DNA of 64,000 nucleotides, taken from the NCBI GenBank assembly GCA_019155185.1, contig CM032798.1, positions 17,801,121 through 17,865,120 of the forward strand. Reading direction: 5' to 3'. A program made the translations under genes and the position numbers. Under the pieces are notes generated by a model. It searched no databases and was not told where the DNA came from. It saw only the letters and a list, made by a program, of their open reading frames with translations. This document shows positions 36,901 to 47,794 of the stretch, piece by piece (position 1 is the stretch's first letter; each line of letters begins with the position of its first letter). This DNA comes from Beaufortia kweichowensis (Eukaryota > Chordata > Actinopteri > Cypriniformes > Gastromyzontidae).

Positions 36901-39900
36901 ACTGAATGAACGGCTGTTTCTTAAAAGCATCATCCACTGTGGCTAATGTCAAATTAACATAAGCTTAATCTTCTTTAAGTTAAAGGATTTTTGTGCGACT
37001 AGTGGCACCAAATTGATTTGTGTATGTTGTGGTCGCACAGGCAGTTAGTTCCATCCTAAACTCAATCCATTTGTTAAGCCAGTGCCAGAGCAAGTCTTTT
37101 AACAGAACCACACAATTTTACTGTTTCGGGATGCGCACTTGTTAAGTTTCATCAGTTTATTTTGTAGAAGCCCATCGGAAAGTTGCAACCAAATACATCT
37201 TAATTTACAGCATCACTCGTGGCCAGTATGCGCCAGATGGGAAGCCTTAAATATTGACCCGGTGGCTGTTAAGTGAATTGGGAACACTGGTCTTTTTGTA
37301 CTGGTCCCAGTACCAGAGCTCAGCCTGAGGGGGATTGTTGAATGAGTCCTCTCACTAGCCTGACTATCACATGCCCGTTTAAGCCTGTAGTCCTCTCATG
37401 AAGCGGGACACAGAGAAAGAAAGAAATATAGACAGGGTGACTTGAAATAATCTTTGTTAAGCACTGTTGAAATGTTGGCAGGGAGGTCGCTTAAGATACT
37501 CATGCCCTTATTGTACACTATGAATCTGTTTAAAAAGCCAGTGTTTGAGTTTCAGGAAGTCTTCAAGGTTCTGACTGTTTTTAGTTATAGGCTAGTAATT
37601 TTTAAACCAGTATATAACCCATCATTTCTTTTGTTTTTGTGGTGACCTGAGCTTTTTCTTAACAGACTTTGTCAATTTTACATTTACATTTATGCATTAT
37701 TTGCAGATTCTGTTATCCAAAGTGACTTATAGTGCATTAAAACTATAATTTCCTGGAAATTGAACCCATGAGCAACAGGAAAACCATAGGATTTGCTCTT
37801 TGATGATGTCAGAAAGGTCTTGCACATGGCTCATCCAATCAGATGTTCACTAATCCTAAAGCAAAAGTATTGGTTGTAGAATAAGCGTTTGTTAATTACA
37901 AGAAAAAAAACACACACAGTCACTCCTAAAGGGGTCAAACAAGTACAACCTTTCCTGTTAGATGTTTGCTCTGTCTGTGGGACATTGCTGTATGCAAGAC
38001 CATCTACTTCAATTTTCCCATTGGCCACCACTTCTTTCTCTCCAGACTATCACCTCCCCCATCTCTCAAACCATCATCCCCTTCACCTCACTGTCTGGTG
38101 AACTCTTTTTGTCTCCGCGTTCTTTAATGTGCGTTGCTAAGGTGACTGCTGACCCATTGCTTGGCACTCTACAAGAGGCCCCATTCCAATATGGCTGCCC
38201 TCCTCACCCCTCTCAGACACTTTCAATGAGCGCTGGGGGGTAGGGTGTGTGTTATGGCCAGCACTTGTACACACTGGACTTTGGGCCAACACAAAAGTCC
38301 TCATTTACAAACCGGGCAAAAACATCTACAGCTGCAGAAATAATGGGTCTTAATATGTTTCTGTCCCATGTTTAGTATTTCATTGCATTGATTTGAATAT
38401 GACAATAATTGTATGTCTAGGACTAAATGGTCAATAAATCACAAATGGTGTCAGTAGTTCTGCCATGGGCCCTTTAAGTATAAAGTTCAGGTTTTTGGTT
38501 TCGCTTTGACTCTTTTCCAAGTAAGTGTTTAGGTTAAGGGCTGTATATTAACACGCCCGAGTGGGTGTGCATTGACTTGCACAGAGTTTGCGATTACAGC
38601 GTGACTGTGTTCTTATCTGTGGTTTAAAAGACACAAAAGATAATTCTTTACACATGACGGATCTTATAGTATTGGGTACTTGCTGTATTATGGTCAATGC
38701 CATCAATAGGTGCCACATAGAAGACAAACCTACAAAGCAAAACAAAAGCCAACAATGACTTTATAGGATTAAAAAGTTGAATACAGGTTTATGGCAGGTT
38801 GTCAAAGTAAACAAGTCTTGTAACTCAGAAGGAGAACACAATGTTTTTGGAAATGGTAAAGTTAGAAGTGTTCTTGCTTTCAACGTAAGACCTGTAAGGT
38901 GACTATTTTCACACTTTGATCGATTGCTTGTAGTTTTCTGTGTTTGTCAACATTCATAGTATTCTAGTCATGTATTTTTGTAACAATAATAAAAACACAT
39001 GTAGCACAGAAAGTAGATGTTATGTAATTTTAGAGATTTGATAGTTGTTGAACATTAATGCACTTTAATCTCTACATTTGGTATGCTAGTGATAATAAAC
39101 ACTTTTGCTATACAAATTAGTTCTTGTTTTATCTAGAAGCATGTATGCATTTGTAACTTCTCAAATGGTGTACACGTTTACACGTATGATTCATGCGGAA
39201 ATGGTATAGGATATAATTGGAGTGGGAATGAGAATAGGCAGGCGAAGAGAGTGGCCTTTTTATGATGGAAAAATCTCTCGAGGAGGTCAAACCCCACACA
39301 GGTGGTAGCAATTAACTGTAATTTTTGCAGATTGTAATGATCCATAATTTACCAGCCTCCCCCTTGAATCTCTTATGCAGTAAAAAGTGTTTTGATTGGG
39401 TACAGGTTTGTCAGACACCTTGGGAGACAGGCAAGGCCGTTTCCATATGAAGCTGGAATGTAGAAGACTTAAACATACTCAGTTCCAGGTTTAGCCAATA
39501 CAGTTATGACTTATTTTTGTGAAAAACTTTGGGCAATAAAATGATTGTATCAAAAAAGTTCTTTGAACAAGCTTCTTCTTTAACTGTTGAATTGACATCT
39601 TTTACCAATTTGCTTGTTTAATACTTTCTGAGCTTTTGTTAGAAAACATGAATGGCCTTTCGGACACTAAATTTCTTCTTTCCTTTTTTCTTGCAGAAAA
39701 AGATGAGCCCAGCAGCTACACTTGCACAACTTGTAAGCAACCCTTCAGCACCGCCTGGTTCCTGCTGCAGCATGCTCAAAATACTCATGGTTTCCGAATA
39801 TACCTGGAGAGTGAACCTGGAAGTCCGTTAACCCCTCGAGTGGCCTCAGCTCCAGGCATGGGTGGCGATTGTGCCTCACAGCCACCGTTACACGCAGCCC

Positions 39901-40637
39901 ACCTGGCAGACAGCAGTCCTTATAGCTTGATGAGGATAGCCAGCAGGGATGGCTCGTCGGTTCCCAGAGAAGGACGATATCCCAGGACACCTCCTCTCTT
40001 TAGCCCTCCACCACGTCATCACATGAGCCCCGATGATTTGGCTTTGGCCCCTCACCACCCAAGCGCCTTTGACAGGGTACTGCGTCTTAACTCTGTACCA
40101 CTGGACTCCCCATCTATGGACTTCTCAAGACGGCTACGGGAACTGGCAGGGAACTCTGCCGGATCCTCTCCGCCCATGTCACCCAACCGGCCCAGCCCTA
40201 TGCAGCGGCTCCTGCAGCCATTCCAGCCAGGGGCGGCCCATTCTCCATCCGGACCCCATTCGACACCCACCCAACAGACGCCACCCATGCCAGCCGTGAA
40301 GGCAAAGTCTTGCGAGTTCTGCGGGAAGTCCTTTAAGTTCCAGAGCAACTTAATCGTCCATCGGCGCAGTCATACCGGCGAGAAACCCTACAAGTGCCAT
40401 CTCTGCAACCATGCCTGCACGCAGGCCAGCAAGTTAAAGCGTCATATGAAAACTCACAGACACAAATCGTCCTCCACTACCTCCAGATCTGACGACGGCC
40501 TTTCAGCCGCAAGTTCACCCGAACCTGGCACAAGTGATTTGTTAAGCAGTGCGACCGATGCTTTAAAATCTGTGGTGGCAAAGTTTAAAAGTGAGAACAA
40601 TGGCATTCCAGAAGATGGACAGGAGGTGGAAGATGAT

Positions 40638-40669
<32 letters not shown>

Positions 40670-41634
40670 GGAGGAGAGGAGAGGAGGAGGAGGAGGAGGA
40701 AGAAGAGGAGGAGAATGAGAGTGAGACAGGAGAGAGGAATGATATCAACTTCAGCTTGAGCTTGGAAGGTGCACGTCATCATGAGAACAACAGACAGCGA
40801 CACAGCAAAGGCGGAGGAGACGGCGTTCAAGTCTATCGAGATCCCATAAACCTGTACAAAAGAGGTGACCACAGATCAGCTGGTGACGCAGGTGGTGAAG
40901 ACTTCCCAAAAGAGTCTGACCAAGCCAATGGGCCATACGGACCCATGGTGAACGGAACGGCCTCCTACCCAAACGACGACCTGTCACGAAAACATCTGGG
41001 TGGAAGTCCAGGACCTGAAAGCCCCCTCTCCAAACGCATCAAGGTGGAAAAGGACCTTGACCTTCCTACCCCTACAATGCCCAATACGGAAAACGTTTAC
41101 TCTCAGTGGTTGGCGGGATACGCCGCATCTCGCCAGCTCAAAGATCCCCTCCTCAGCCTTGGGGACTCAAGACAATCGCCTTTTGCCACCTCTTCAGAGC
41201 ATTCCTCAGAGAACGGCAGTCTCAGGTTCTCCACTCCCCCCGGTGATCTGGACGGAGGGACGGCCTCTGGACGCAGCGGCACGGGAAGCAGGGCCAGTAC
41301 GCCTCACCTTCCCACAGGTCGGCCCAGCTCCAAGGACAGCCGTCGTAGTGACACTTGCGAGTTTTGTGGCAAAGTCTTCAAGAACTGCAGCAATTTAACA
41401 GTGCATCGACGCAGCCACACCGGAGAAAGGCCGTACAAGTGTGAGCTTTGTAGCTACGCCTGCGCTCAGAGCAGCAAGCTGACGCGGCACATGAAGACGC
41501 ATGGACAGACGGGCAAAGACGTTTATAAATGCGAGATATGCCACATGCCTTTTAGCGTGTACAGCACTCTGGAGAAGCACATGAAAAAATGGCACAACGA
41601 TCGGCCCTTAAGCATCGAAATTAAAACAGAGTAG
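25294..41634 (+). CDS. bcl11a: BCL11 family C2H2 zinc-finger transcriptional repressor (BCL11A-like), three coding exons with a frame break in the Glu tract
   Basis: BCL11A/B are nuclear repressors that recruit NuRD and other corepressors and act in haematopoiesis, lymphoid and neural development. Coding exons are 25294-25348, 27347-27670 and 39697-41634; splice phases fit (Ser18 then Pro19; Thr126 then Glu127). Features in order: N-terminal 'MSRRKQGRPQHLSKRD' NuRD-binding motif; CCHC finger (C50, C53, H68, C73); single C2H2 finger (C136, C139, H152, H157); paired fingers (C332-H380) with TGEKPYKC linker; poly-Glu tract from about residue 437; C-terminal triple fingers (from base 41356) and terminal 'IEIKTE', a SUMO-type motif. 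Frame 3 up to 40676 must join frame 1 from 40681 for the full protein (about 770 residues; human BCL11A-XL 835). As written, the frame ends at TGA 40716-40718, about 466 residues. Sequence resembles BCL11A more than BCL11B ('MPNTENVYSQWLAGYAASRQLKD'). Confidence 0.93.
25349..27346 (+). other. bcl11a: bcl11a intron 1
   Basis: 2.0 kb, GTAAGT ... CTATAG. Contains a forward CTCF-like core at 26132 and a GC-balanced block at about 26580-26830 that stands out from the AT-rich remainder. No exon seen. Confidence 0.85.
26132..26145 (+). promoter_or_regulatory. CTCF-like core motif in bcl11a intron 1
   Basis: CCGCTAGGGGGCAG matches the CTCF core at 13 of 14 positions, forward orientation, about 0.8 kb inside intron 1. 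Confidence 0.4.
27347..27670 (+). CDS. bcl11a: bcl11a exon 2, CCHC zinc finger 0
   Basis: The exon follows an acceptor 'ccctatag' (27341-27346) and ends at donor GTAGAG (27671). It encodes 'PEPVTADIPEDEE', then 'LLTCGQCHSRFPLADILLFIEHKRRQC' split here as LLTCGQC-HSRFPLADILLF-IEHKRRQC, 'PVEVAVQVSP' and 'LRPKQEIVT'. The Cys/His ligands (C50, C53, H68, C73) are present. In mammalian BCL11A this finger mediates self-association. The core reads HSRFPLADILLF where human reads QMNFPLGDILIF, an unusual number of changes in a segment I remember as nearly invariant. Confidence 0.95.
28011..28146 (+). mobile_element. tRNA-derived SINE in bcl11a intron 2
   Basis: 'cactgccaaggtcatgggtt' then 'ccaatcctagggattcc' (B-box region) and a tail 'cgtcactttggataatatca' 'tctgtcaaatgcattaatgt' typical of fish SINE 3' ends. 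Confidence 0.7.
30790..30934. repeat. CT-rich compound microsatellite in bcl11a intron 2
   Basis: CT dinucleotides with regular TTTC and CGC interruptions. The Ser-rich open frames crossing it are repeat artefacts. Confidence 0.95.
35569..35695. mobile_element. MITE with inverted ends in bcl11a intron 2
   Basis: Left end 'ttaaaggaacagttcacctc' and 'aaaatgaaaatt' is mirrored by right end 'attttggtttgagttgttcc' 'tttaag'. Same family as 11090-11173. Confidence 0.8.
37677..37790 (-). mobile_element. tRNA-derived SINE, reverse orientation
   Basis: Begins with the reversed SINE tail ('tttacatttatgcattattt', 'atccaaagtgacttatagtg') and continues to 'gaaattgaacccatgagcaa', a reversed B-box region. 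Confidence 0.7.
39697..41634 (+). CDS. bcl11a: bcl11a terminal coding exon: six C2H2 fingers, proline-rich and Glu-rich regions
   Basis: An acceptor 'tttttcttgcag' ends at 39696. The exon begins 'KDEPSSYTCTTCKQPF' and continues through 'RTPPLFSPPPRHH', 'HHPSAFDRVLRLN', 'MDFSRRLRELAGN', 'SPMQRLLQPFQPG', fingers 2-3 ('SCEFCGKSFKFQSNLIVHRR', 'KCHLCNHACTQASKLKRHMK'), 'SDDGLSAASSPEPGTSD', the Glu tract, 'LSLEGARHHEN', 'KRIKVEKDLDLP', 'SPFATSSEHSSENGSLRFST', and fingers 4-6 ('DTCEFCGKVFKNCSNLTVHR', 'KCELCSYACAQSSKLTRHMK', 'KCEICHMPFSVYSTLEKHMK'). All zinc ligands are intact. Fingers 4-6 are the DNA-reading module that binds TGACCA in mammals. Stop TAG at 41632-41634. The exon needs a change of frame near 40677-40680. 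Confidence 0.94.
40626..40715 (+). repeat. bcl11a: GAG/GAA microsatellite encoding the poly-Glu tract, containing the frame break
   Basis: About 90 bp of GAG/GAA/GAT codons encode the acidic tract typical of BCL11 proteins. Regular triplets are interrupted at 40674-40684 by 'gagaggagagg'. Left of this the Glu frame is frame 3; from 40681 it is frame 1. The pattern fits loss of two G's from GAG units (or gain of a net one base). Without a shift the frame reads into Arg/Gly-rich residues and stops at 40716-40718. Confidence 0.9.
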
Positions 41635-43860
41635 AATTATGACAGAAATATTTAAGATGCGTTAAGTATGCCGGCCGACAAATTGTTAAAATGACGCAAG
41701 ACTCTGAGCCTCTCTAATGTGCAATAACTTAACGTTTTGTACTTTTCTTACTGGTTGGCATGTTTAAGTGTGTTAGCTGTGTTGGTACTGTCTTTTGTCA
41801 AACAAGACGTTTCATGCTGCGAACGATTATGTTTTACATATCATACTTAGTTGTATTTTGTCATTTAAGTCTGTAATCTTCTGACTACCTATACATTCAC
41901 ACTGGGGTTTACACTGGGGGACTAGATGAACCGTAGGGTTACCAGCGAAGTAACGTTTTACTAAAATACTAAAAACGCATTCGAATTTTTATTGTTGCTT
42001 GTGAAAAAAGAGTGCCTTGGGTGCATCTGTGGTTTTCGCCATTTGCCATAAGCCTGGGGATGTTGTTCAATGCAAAATTAGGTTCTTGCATCAAGTACCT
42101 ATTGTGAATTCACTAAATGCAGGAATCCAGTATACGTTCTCGTGTATATCGTTTATTAGTATAACATAACCTTGTGTTTCTTAAGTATGTTCTTTTATCG
42201 GCATGTTCATGCCTTTTTGCTCGGTGAGATTTTATCTTGTATTTTGGTATCGTACCGACAGGTACATTTTGTTTTCTTTTAAATTAGGGTTTTAACGTTT
42301 CTTTGGGTTTTCTATGAAGGTTTTTAGAAAGTAGCCCTAAAAATGTGTTTTACTCGTTAGATAAAAAACAATTTATTGGATACTGATATACTGATAAGTT
42401 TCTATTTGGTGCATGGAACTAAAAGCATATTAATTGTGTAAATATGTCCATTTTTTGACAGGGTCATTTATGAACGTTTAACAAATCCCTGAATAAGCTT
42501 CTAAAGAGTTATCAGGATTGAAAATCCTTTAAATTTCAAATTAAGCTCAGATTGGCTAGATATAGAAATAGTTTAGCGTGGCCAGTTTTGATGGAGCAAT
42601 GCAGGATTGGATTTCAGGACATTCACACATTCTTGAATAAGAGTCTGAACACTTTACCATTTCCACGACTTGTTTTTTACACGTCAGCTCTTCAGTTTCT
42701 AAAGCTGTGTACTGTATATACCCCTGTCTGTTAGTAAAGCACTTAGCCACGTTCACACATTTCGTGCCCATCGAGTTGACATTCAGACTTTTTATTCTCT
42801 ACATTGTCCCATAGTGTATTTTATGAATAGCACTTGCCACTCAGCCTAAAACTCTGTATCTGTCCTGCTAATCTACGGGCAGGTGGTTGAGTATAAAACT
42901 AAACCCGCTCCAACGGCACAAAAACATGCACTGTTCGGTATTAGTCCTGTTTACAAGAAACACATGAGATTTGAACAGCTTGACGAGGTGTCGACACGTA
43001 AATATACTGAAATAGAGTTAGATTAGAATTCTTGGTCTGCAAAAAATGAAATAAAAAGTAAAAAAGTAAGTCGATTTAGAAGCTAGATTTTAAGAGACAT
43101 GATGTTCGCTTCTCAGTGAAAATACTCCAGACTCGCTGCTTTAAACAGCCATGACGTTTTTTATTGTACATTTTTCAAATGAATTAATAATTCAATGTTT
43201 CGGGGTTTCTTTTTGTAATACTTTGGTGTTTTTAACAGGAAATTAATTTAAAGCTTTTTCTTTTCTCTCACCTTCATTTCTTGGTGGATTACAATGTAAA
43301 TACTGAATGTTATGTGAATTTCTTTTCATTTTGTTGCTTTTTGCCATAAACACGTGTTCAGGATGCATTACGATGAGATTGTAGGAATATACATTTGACG
43401 TTTTATTGGGATCCAGATTGAAATGTTCATCGAGAGTAGTCCGGATAGTATTTATATAGAGGCTAGAATTTCAGTTCCTTGTTCACTTTAAAGGTACAAA
43501 AATACCTGTAGTTAAGCTTGACATGCTGCCACTGTTTTATCTTCTTCATTTGGCAGGATAATATAGTGTGAATCATTTTAATGTATGGATCTTGAAAATG
43601 AGTTTCTAAGAAAAAGCTATGTGGGGGTTTCATGGATAGAAGGCTATACAATGGTCTGTTGCCGCAAACCTGTCACGGTGATGAGAAACAGGTGCTTTCA
43701 TGATCTCTGGCCTTTGGATATGCAGTAAAGTTTCATAGTTGTTGGGTTTCAACTGTCCCCGTCCCCCCCAACACAACCTGAAACATTCCAGTCATCTTTG
43801 AAAGAATGGATGTCATATGCAATGAATCAAGAGTCAATAAATACATTTAAAATGAATTTT
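41635..43860 (+). other. bcl11a: bcl11a 3' UTR
   Basis: About 2.2 kb of AT-rich sequence follows the stop. The best polyadenylation signal is AATAAA at 43836-43841, followed by a GT-rich stretch from about 43876. Possible post-transcriptional sites are GTGCAATA at 41719-41726 (seed match for the miR-25/92/363 family) and Pumilio-type TGTAAATA at 42437-42444 and 43295-43302. The UTR end is inferred. Confidence 0.7.
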
Positions 43861-43929
43861 GAAATACACGTGCGCACTTTGTCTTGCTTTGATTTGTTTA
43901 TGTTGATTATGCTTTCCCTTAAGAAATTA

Positions 43930-44160
43930 TCATGGTTTTATTATAGTTAAAGTGTGATAACCATGTTTTGGGCAGATTGATTACCATTTGTGTTACCATA
44001 GTTTTGCAGCTAATATCATGGTTAAACTATGGTTACTTTAGTGAAACCATGGTAAATTTGTGGTTAAAAACTATGGTTTCTATAGTTAAAGCATGATTAA
44101 TTTTCCTAAGTGTTCAAGTACGAATAACCTAAGAAAAGTAACCATGGTTTAACTAAGTAT
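43930..44160. repeat. Interspersed 'accatgg / tatggtt' repeat cluster
   Basis: Repeated, partly palindromic motifs: 'ataaccatg', 'ttaccatagtttt', 'catggttaaactatggttac', 'gaaaccatggtaaatt', 'actatggtttctatagtta', 'aaccatggttt'. Resembles a short foldback element family of fishes; boundaries are approximate. Confidence 0.5.
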
Positions 44161-44788
44161 GCATAAAATTGTATACATATTTAAATTCATTTTGCAAATT
44201 AATTTCAAATTTTAAACTACGTGCAAGTAACTGCAAATAAATAAATAAAAAATTAGTCTGGTCATGTTTATGACCTATTGCTGCTAAGTAAACTGCTACT
44301 TTTCTGTTCAACTTTAAAGCCGTATAAATTTTTCATCAAAACTTGAATATCTTTTTTTTATTATTAGTTTTCTGATACTTTTTTGTTGTAACTGGTTATT
44401 GACCATCAAAAGATGTTATTGACTTTTTTGCACGTGGCTCTGATCTCCTGAAAATCCTTTTAATAGTTTAAACCACATTAGGTCTTTGTGGTGACTTTAT
44501 AGATCACATGTTGCCTTTAATAGAGTTTTGTTTTACATTGAAATAGAGCACACAAATCCCCACAGGGTGTTTTTTCTGCTTCCCATATGTGTGTCTGTAT
44601 GTGTACACATGAGCTTTAACACCAGGTGTGTTTGCATTGCACAACCCAGACAAAGAAGACGGAAGTTGGCCGCTTTATCTGTTGTCCCGGGCTTTGTCTG
44701 GTCATTTGGGTGTCTGTTATAACTTTAACAATTTTATTCTCTTCTCTTGTTTTCGCACTCTTTGAATTTTCTTTTTAGACCAGACACC

Positions 44789-44928
<140 letters not shown>

Positions 44929-45263
44929 TTACTGACCTGGAGGAGATTAAAGTCCAGCTTTAGAAAAAGGATCCAGCTTTTTAAACTGTTGACAGTTGAG
45001 CTAAAAGCCCTTAAGACTCGGGGATGGGCACTAGATAGGTCGTGGCTAGTTTGTGTGTTTCGTAGGCAGCTTAAGAACCGCGCTTGCGTTCTGTTCCCCT
45101 CTTCCAAGTTCAATGTCAAAGGGTGAACAATGGCAGGTCACAGGGATCCTGCGCCCAAACAGACCGTGCCGAGTGTGCATACTTTTCCCATAGCAGACCC
45201 TGACCTCTGCTCTCTGTCTCTCTTCCTCCCTAAAGAATACATTTTCAAGCTTTCACACAGGAT

Positions 45264-45420
45264 CTGACAAAAGAATCTGTGTTATTTGAGACACCTTCAA
45301 CATACCTAAAAAGTTTTGTAGTGCATAAAAAAATCATTTTACATAATTGTTCAAATAGTATGCATCAAAATGAAATTGAATGCATCAAAAAATATTTAAT
45401 ATCGAAAATTGTCATATTTG
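45264..45420. repeat. Local direct duplication, copy 1
   Basis: Shares with 46401-46573 the order 'aaaagaatctg', 'tttgagacaccttcaaca', 'agttttgtagtgcataaaa', 'caaatagtatgcatcaaaat' and 'atatttaatat', in the same orientation and spacing, about 1.14 kb apart. Confidence 0.75.
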
Positions 45421-45885
45421 TGTTTTTTGCGCTTGTCACACTATAATGCAATAGTTTTTAATATTCGCGCACAATCCCCCCACACACACTTATCGCTTGG
45501 CCGAGGTGTTTCTAGATTTGCCTAGACAAGACGTGAGGGCCACTGGATTAGACCTGCATCTGTGTTTTGTCTAGAACGTAGAAATGATTGTTAAAAGCGG
45601 CAGTCCTTTCTCACAAACAGCAACACACAGCAGACACACACACATATGTCCACACACGTGTGCCCGGGGATAGTCTTGGGGGACGTGACCTCTCCCCAAT
45701 GCCTCCGATTCTGGCCCCTTCTCCTTGGGTGAAGGCAGAGAAAGGTCAAAGGTGATTTTTTTGGGGGGCTCAAGATTAAGTTTCACATGACTGAGCACCT
45801 TTGTTGAGGCCGTCCAGCAGAAAGGAAACATCCAGGAGGCCTTCATGACTGTCTGAGAAGGGCCCCAACCCTTCCCCCCTTCGGC

Positions 45886-46335
45886 CTCTTCTCTTTTTCA
45901 TCTTTCATTTCATTTGTCTCGAAACTTTTCTTCTTTATCTCTTCTCTTATTTGTCTCAAAACTTTTCTTCTTTATTTTTTTTCTCATTTGTCAAATAACT
46001 TTTCTTCTTCATATTTTCTGTCATTTGAAAACTTTTCTTATTCATGTCTTGTAACGTCTTCCTATCTTTTCTTGTCTCGTTACTTTTCTTCTTCCTCTCT
46101 TGTCTTTTCACTTACGTTTCACTCACTTTTCTTCTTCTCTTATTTGTCTTGTAATTTTATTCTTCTTCTCTTCACTTATGTGTCTGTTGACTTCTCTTCA
46201 TCTCTTAACTTTTCTTCATTTCTCTCATTTGTCTCTTAACATCTCTACTTGATCTCTTCTCTTTTATATCTCATTAATTTGCTTCTTCTACTCTACTATT
46301 TTTCTCCTTAATTCTTCAATGTATCTTCAATACAA
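45886..46335. repeat. Degenerate pyrimidine-rich tandem array
   Basis: About 450 bp of imperfect 30-40-bp units built on 'aacttttcttctttatctct' and 'tctcttatttgtctcaaaac'. The 83-codon Ser/Phe-rich open frame inside is a by-product. Confidence 0.8.
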
Positions 46336-46400
46336 ACTCAAGCGTTTCTTATTTGTTTTTGTTTTTTTAACGTTTTGTTTTTAAGGGTTTCTGTATTTCC

Positions 46401-46573
46401 CTGATAAAAGAATCTGAGTCATTTGAGACACCTTCAACAGACCTTACAAGTTTTGTAGTGCATAAAAGGATCCATTTAAATTCTTTTTTATTTATTCTTT
46501 CAAATAGTATTCATCAAAATCATGCTACCTTCTGATACCTAATACAGAAATATTTAATATTGAAAGTTATCTC
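46401..46573. repeat. Local direct duplication, copy 2
   Basis: Second copy of the 45264-45420 segment: 'aaaagaatctgagtcatttg', 'agacaccttcaacagacctt', 'caagttttgtagtgcataaa', 'caaatagtattcatcaaaat', 'aatatttaatattgaaagtt'. The polypyrimidine array lies between the two copies. Confidence 0.75.
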
Positions 46574-47794
46574 TAAACAATATTTGTGATTTGTTTTTTA
46601 AATTGTTTAGTTTTTGCAGGTGAATTTTCAACAGGTTCTCAGGCATGTTTAATAATATGATTATGTTTCATTTAGGACCCGACAAACATTCATCAGTTGC
46701 CTGAACAAGTACAGGTTGATTTCAGAAATTGCTTTGTTCTTCTGGACACATAAAAACACAAATAACAACATCTGTCCAGCAAATCCATGAACACAGCCGG
46801 TTCTGATATCTATCTTTGTAAAAAAAAAGAAAAGAGGGTCATTTTATCATTGACCTCTGGCCCGGGTGTCTGTGTACAGTTGTGGTGAGACTGTAGGGCG
46901 CCAGCTTTACAACCCTATCCATAACAGAGGCAAAGTTCATCCCGTTTTTCTTATCTGTTCTGTTTTTGAACTCCACCTGAGACCAGACAGCCTCCGTCTG
47001 CAAGGCTGGGCGATGCTTAGGTTGACCCTCTTTCGCCGTGACCCCCTCACCCCAAAACACAAGCCGTCCGCGCGCACACGGCTTTGTCGTGAATGGGTGA
47101 GAGCGGATTCATGCATAATTCATCACAGCACCAATAATCCCAGACTGCACCAGGAGGGACAGGAGCGTTTTGATTGGATAGACAAAAAAGGGTGTGTGGG
47201 GTGAGAGCCGGAGGGGGGCTGAAGAAGGATTAGACAGTGAAAATATGCCTTTGATAGCTTTCACAGTCTGAGGGGTCTCGCTTTACGGTTATTCATATTG
47301 TGTCTAATCTAATCTGGAAGAATCCTGGTCGGGGAGGCGAGATCATTCGCAGAAAGAATGAAACTGTTTTGGTTTGGGGTGAGGAGGGGTGTGTGAACTA
47401 AGTTATCAGACTCGATCCTGCTAACAGAATCTCGAATCGCATCGTGGCCTGGTCGCACGCACATTTGCCCAAACATGCACACACTTATACGTCCTTTACA
47501 TGCATGCACCCGTGCATGTCCGCACACACGCGTAAACAAAAGCGCCCGGACGCTTCAGGTGATTAATTGGTCTGCGGGCTTCAGCTGTGTGTCTGCTGTT
47601 TGTACAGTTCCATCTTTGTGGCAGCTGGTGTTTGAAATTGAGACACTTTTATTAGCGTGCAGAGGATTTGGGACGATAAACATAAAATAGAGGACAAAGC
47701 ACAGCACAGGACTCACTGAACTGCATACTGCTAACCAACCAGTGCGATCTGTAAACAAGCGCACTTGTTAGTGGTGTTTGATGTACACTCATTT

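Larger units (their letters stand above)
27671..39696 (+). other. bcl11a: bcl11a intron 2 (12 kb)
   Basis: No exon resembling the mammalian BCL11A third exon was recognised. Direct joining of the flanking exons is in frame. Contents include SINEs at 28011-28146 and 37677-37790, a MITE at 35569-35695, a (CT)n-rich tract at 30790-30934 and candidate regulatory blocks at 30955-31150 and 31780-32230. In mammals the corresponding intron of BCL11A carries erythroid enhancers; equivalence is not shown here. Confidence 0.8.

Noticed and set aside
39636..39696. ATG at 39636 as the start of a separate zinc-finger gene
   Set aside because: Lies upstream of a strong acceptor; the finger-1 exon continues the bcl11a frame from exon 2.
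40052..40348. Minus-strand open frames opposite the bcl11a terminal exon, including a Ser/Leu run near 40563-40872
   Set aside because: Shadows of the coding strand and of the GAG tract.
45988..46239. Ser/Phe-rich open frame
   Set aside because: By-product of the degenerate pyrimidine-rich tandem array.
45886..46335. CRISPR-like spaced repeats
   Set aside because: Units are imperfect, pyrimidine-rich and contiguous with no unique spacers; the genome is vertebrate.
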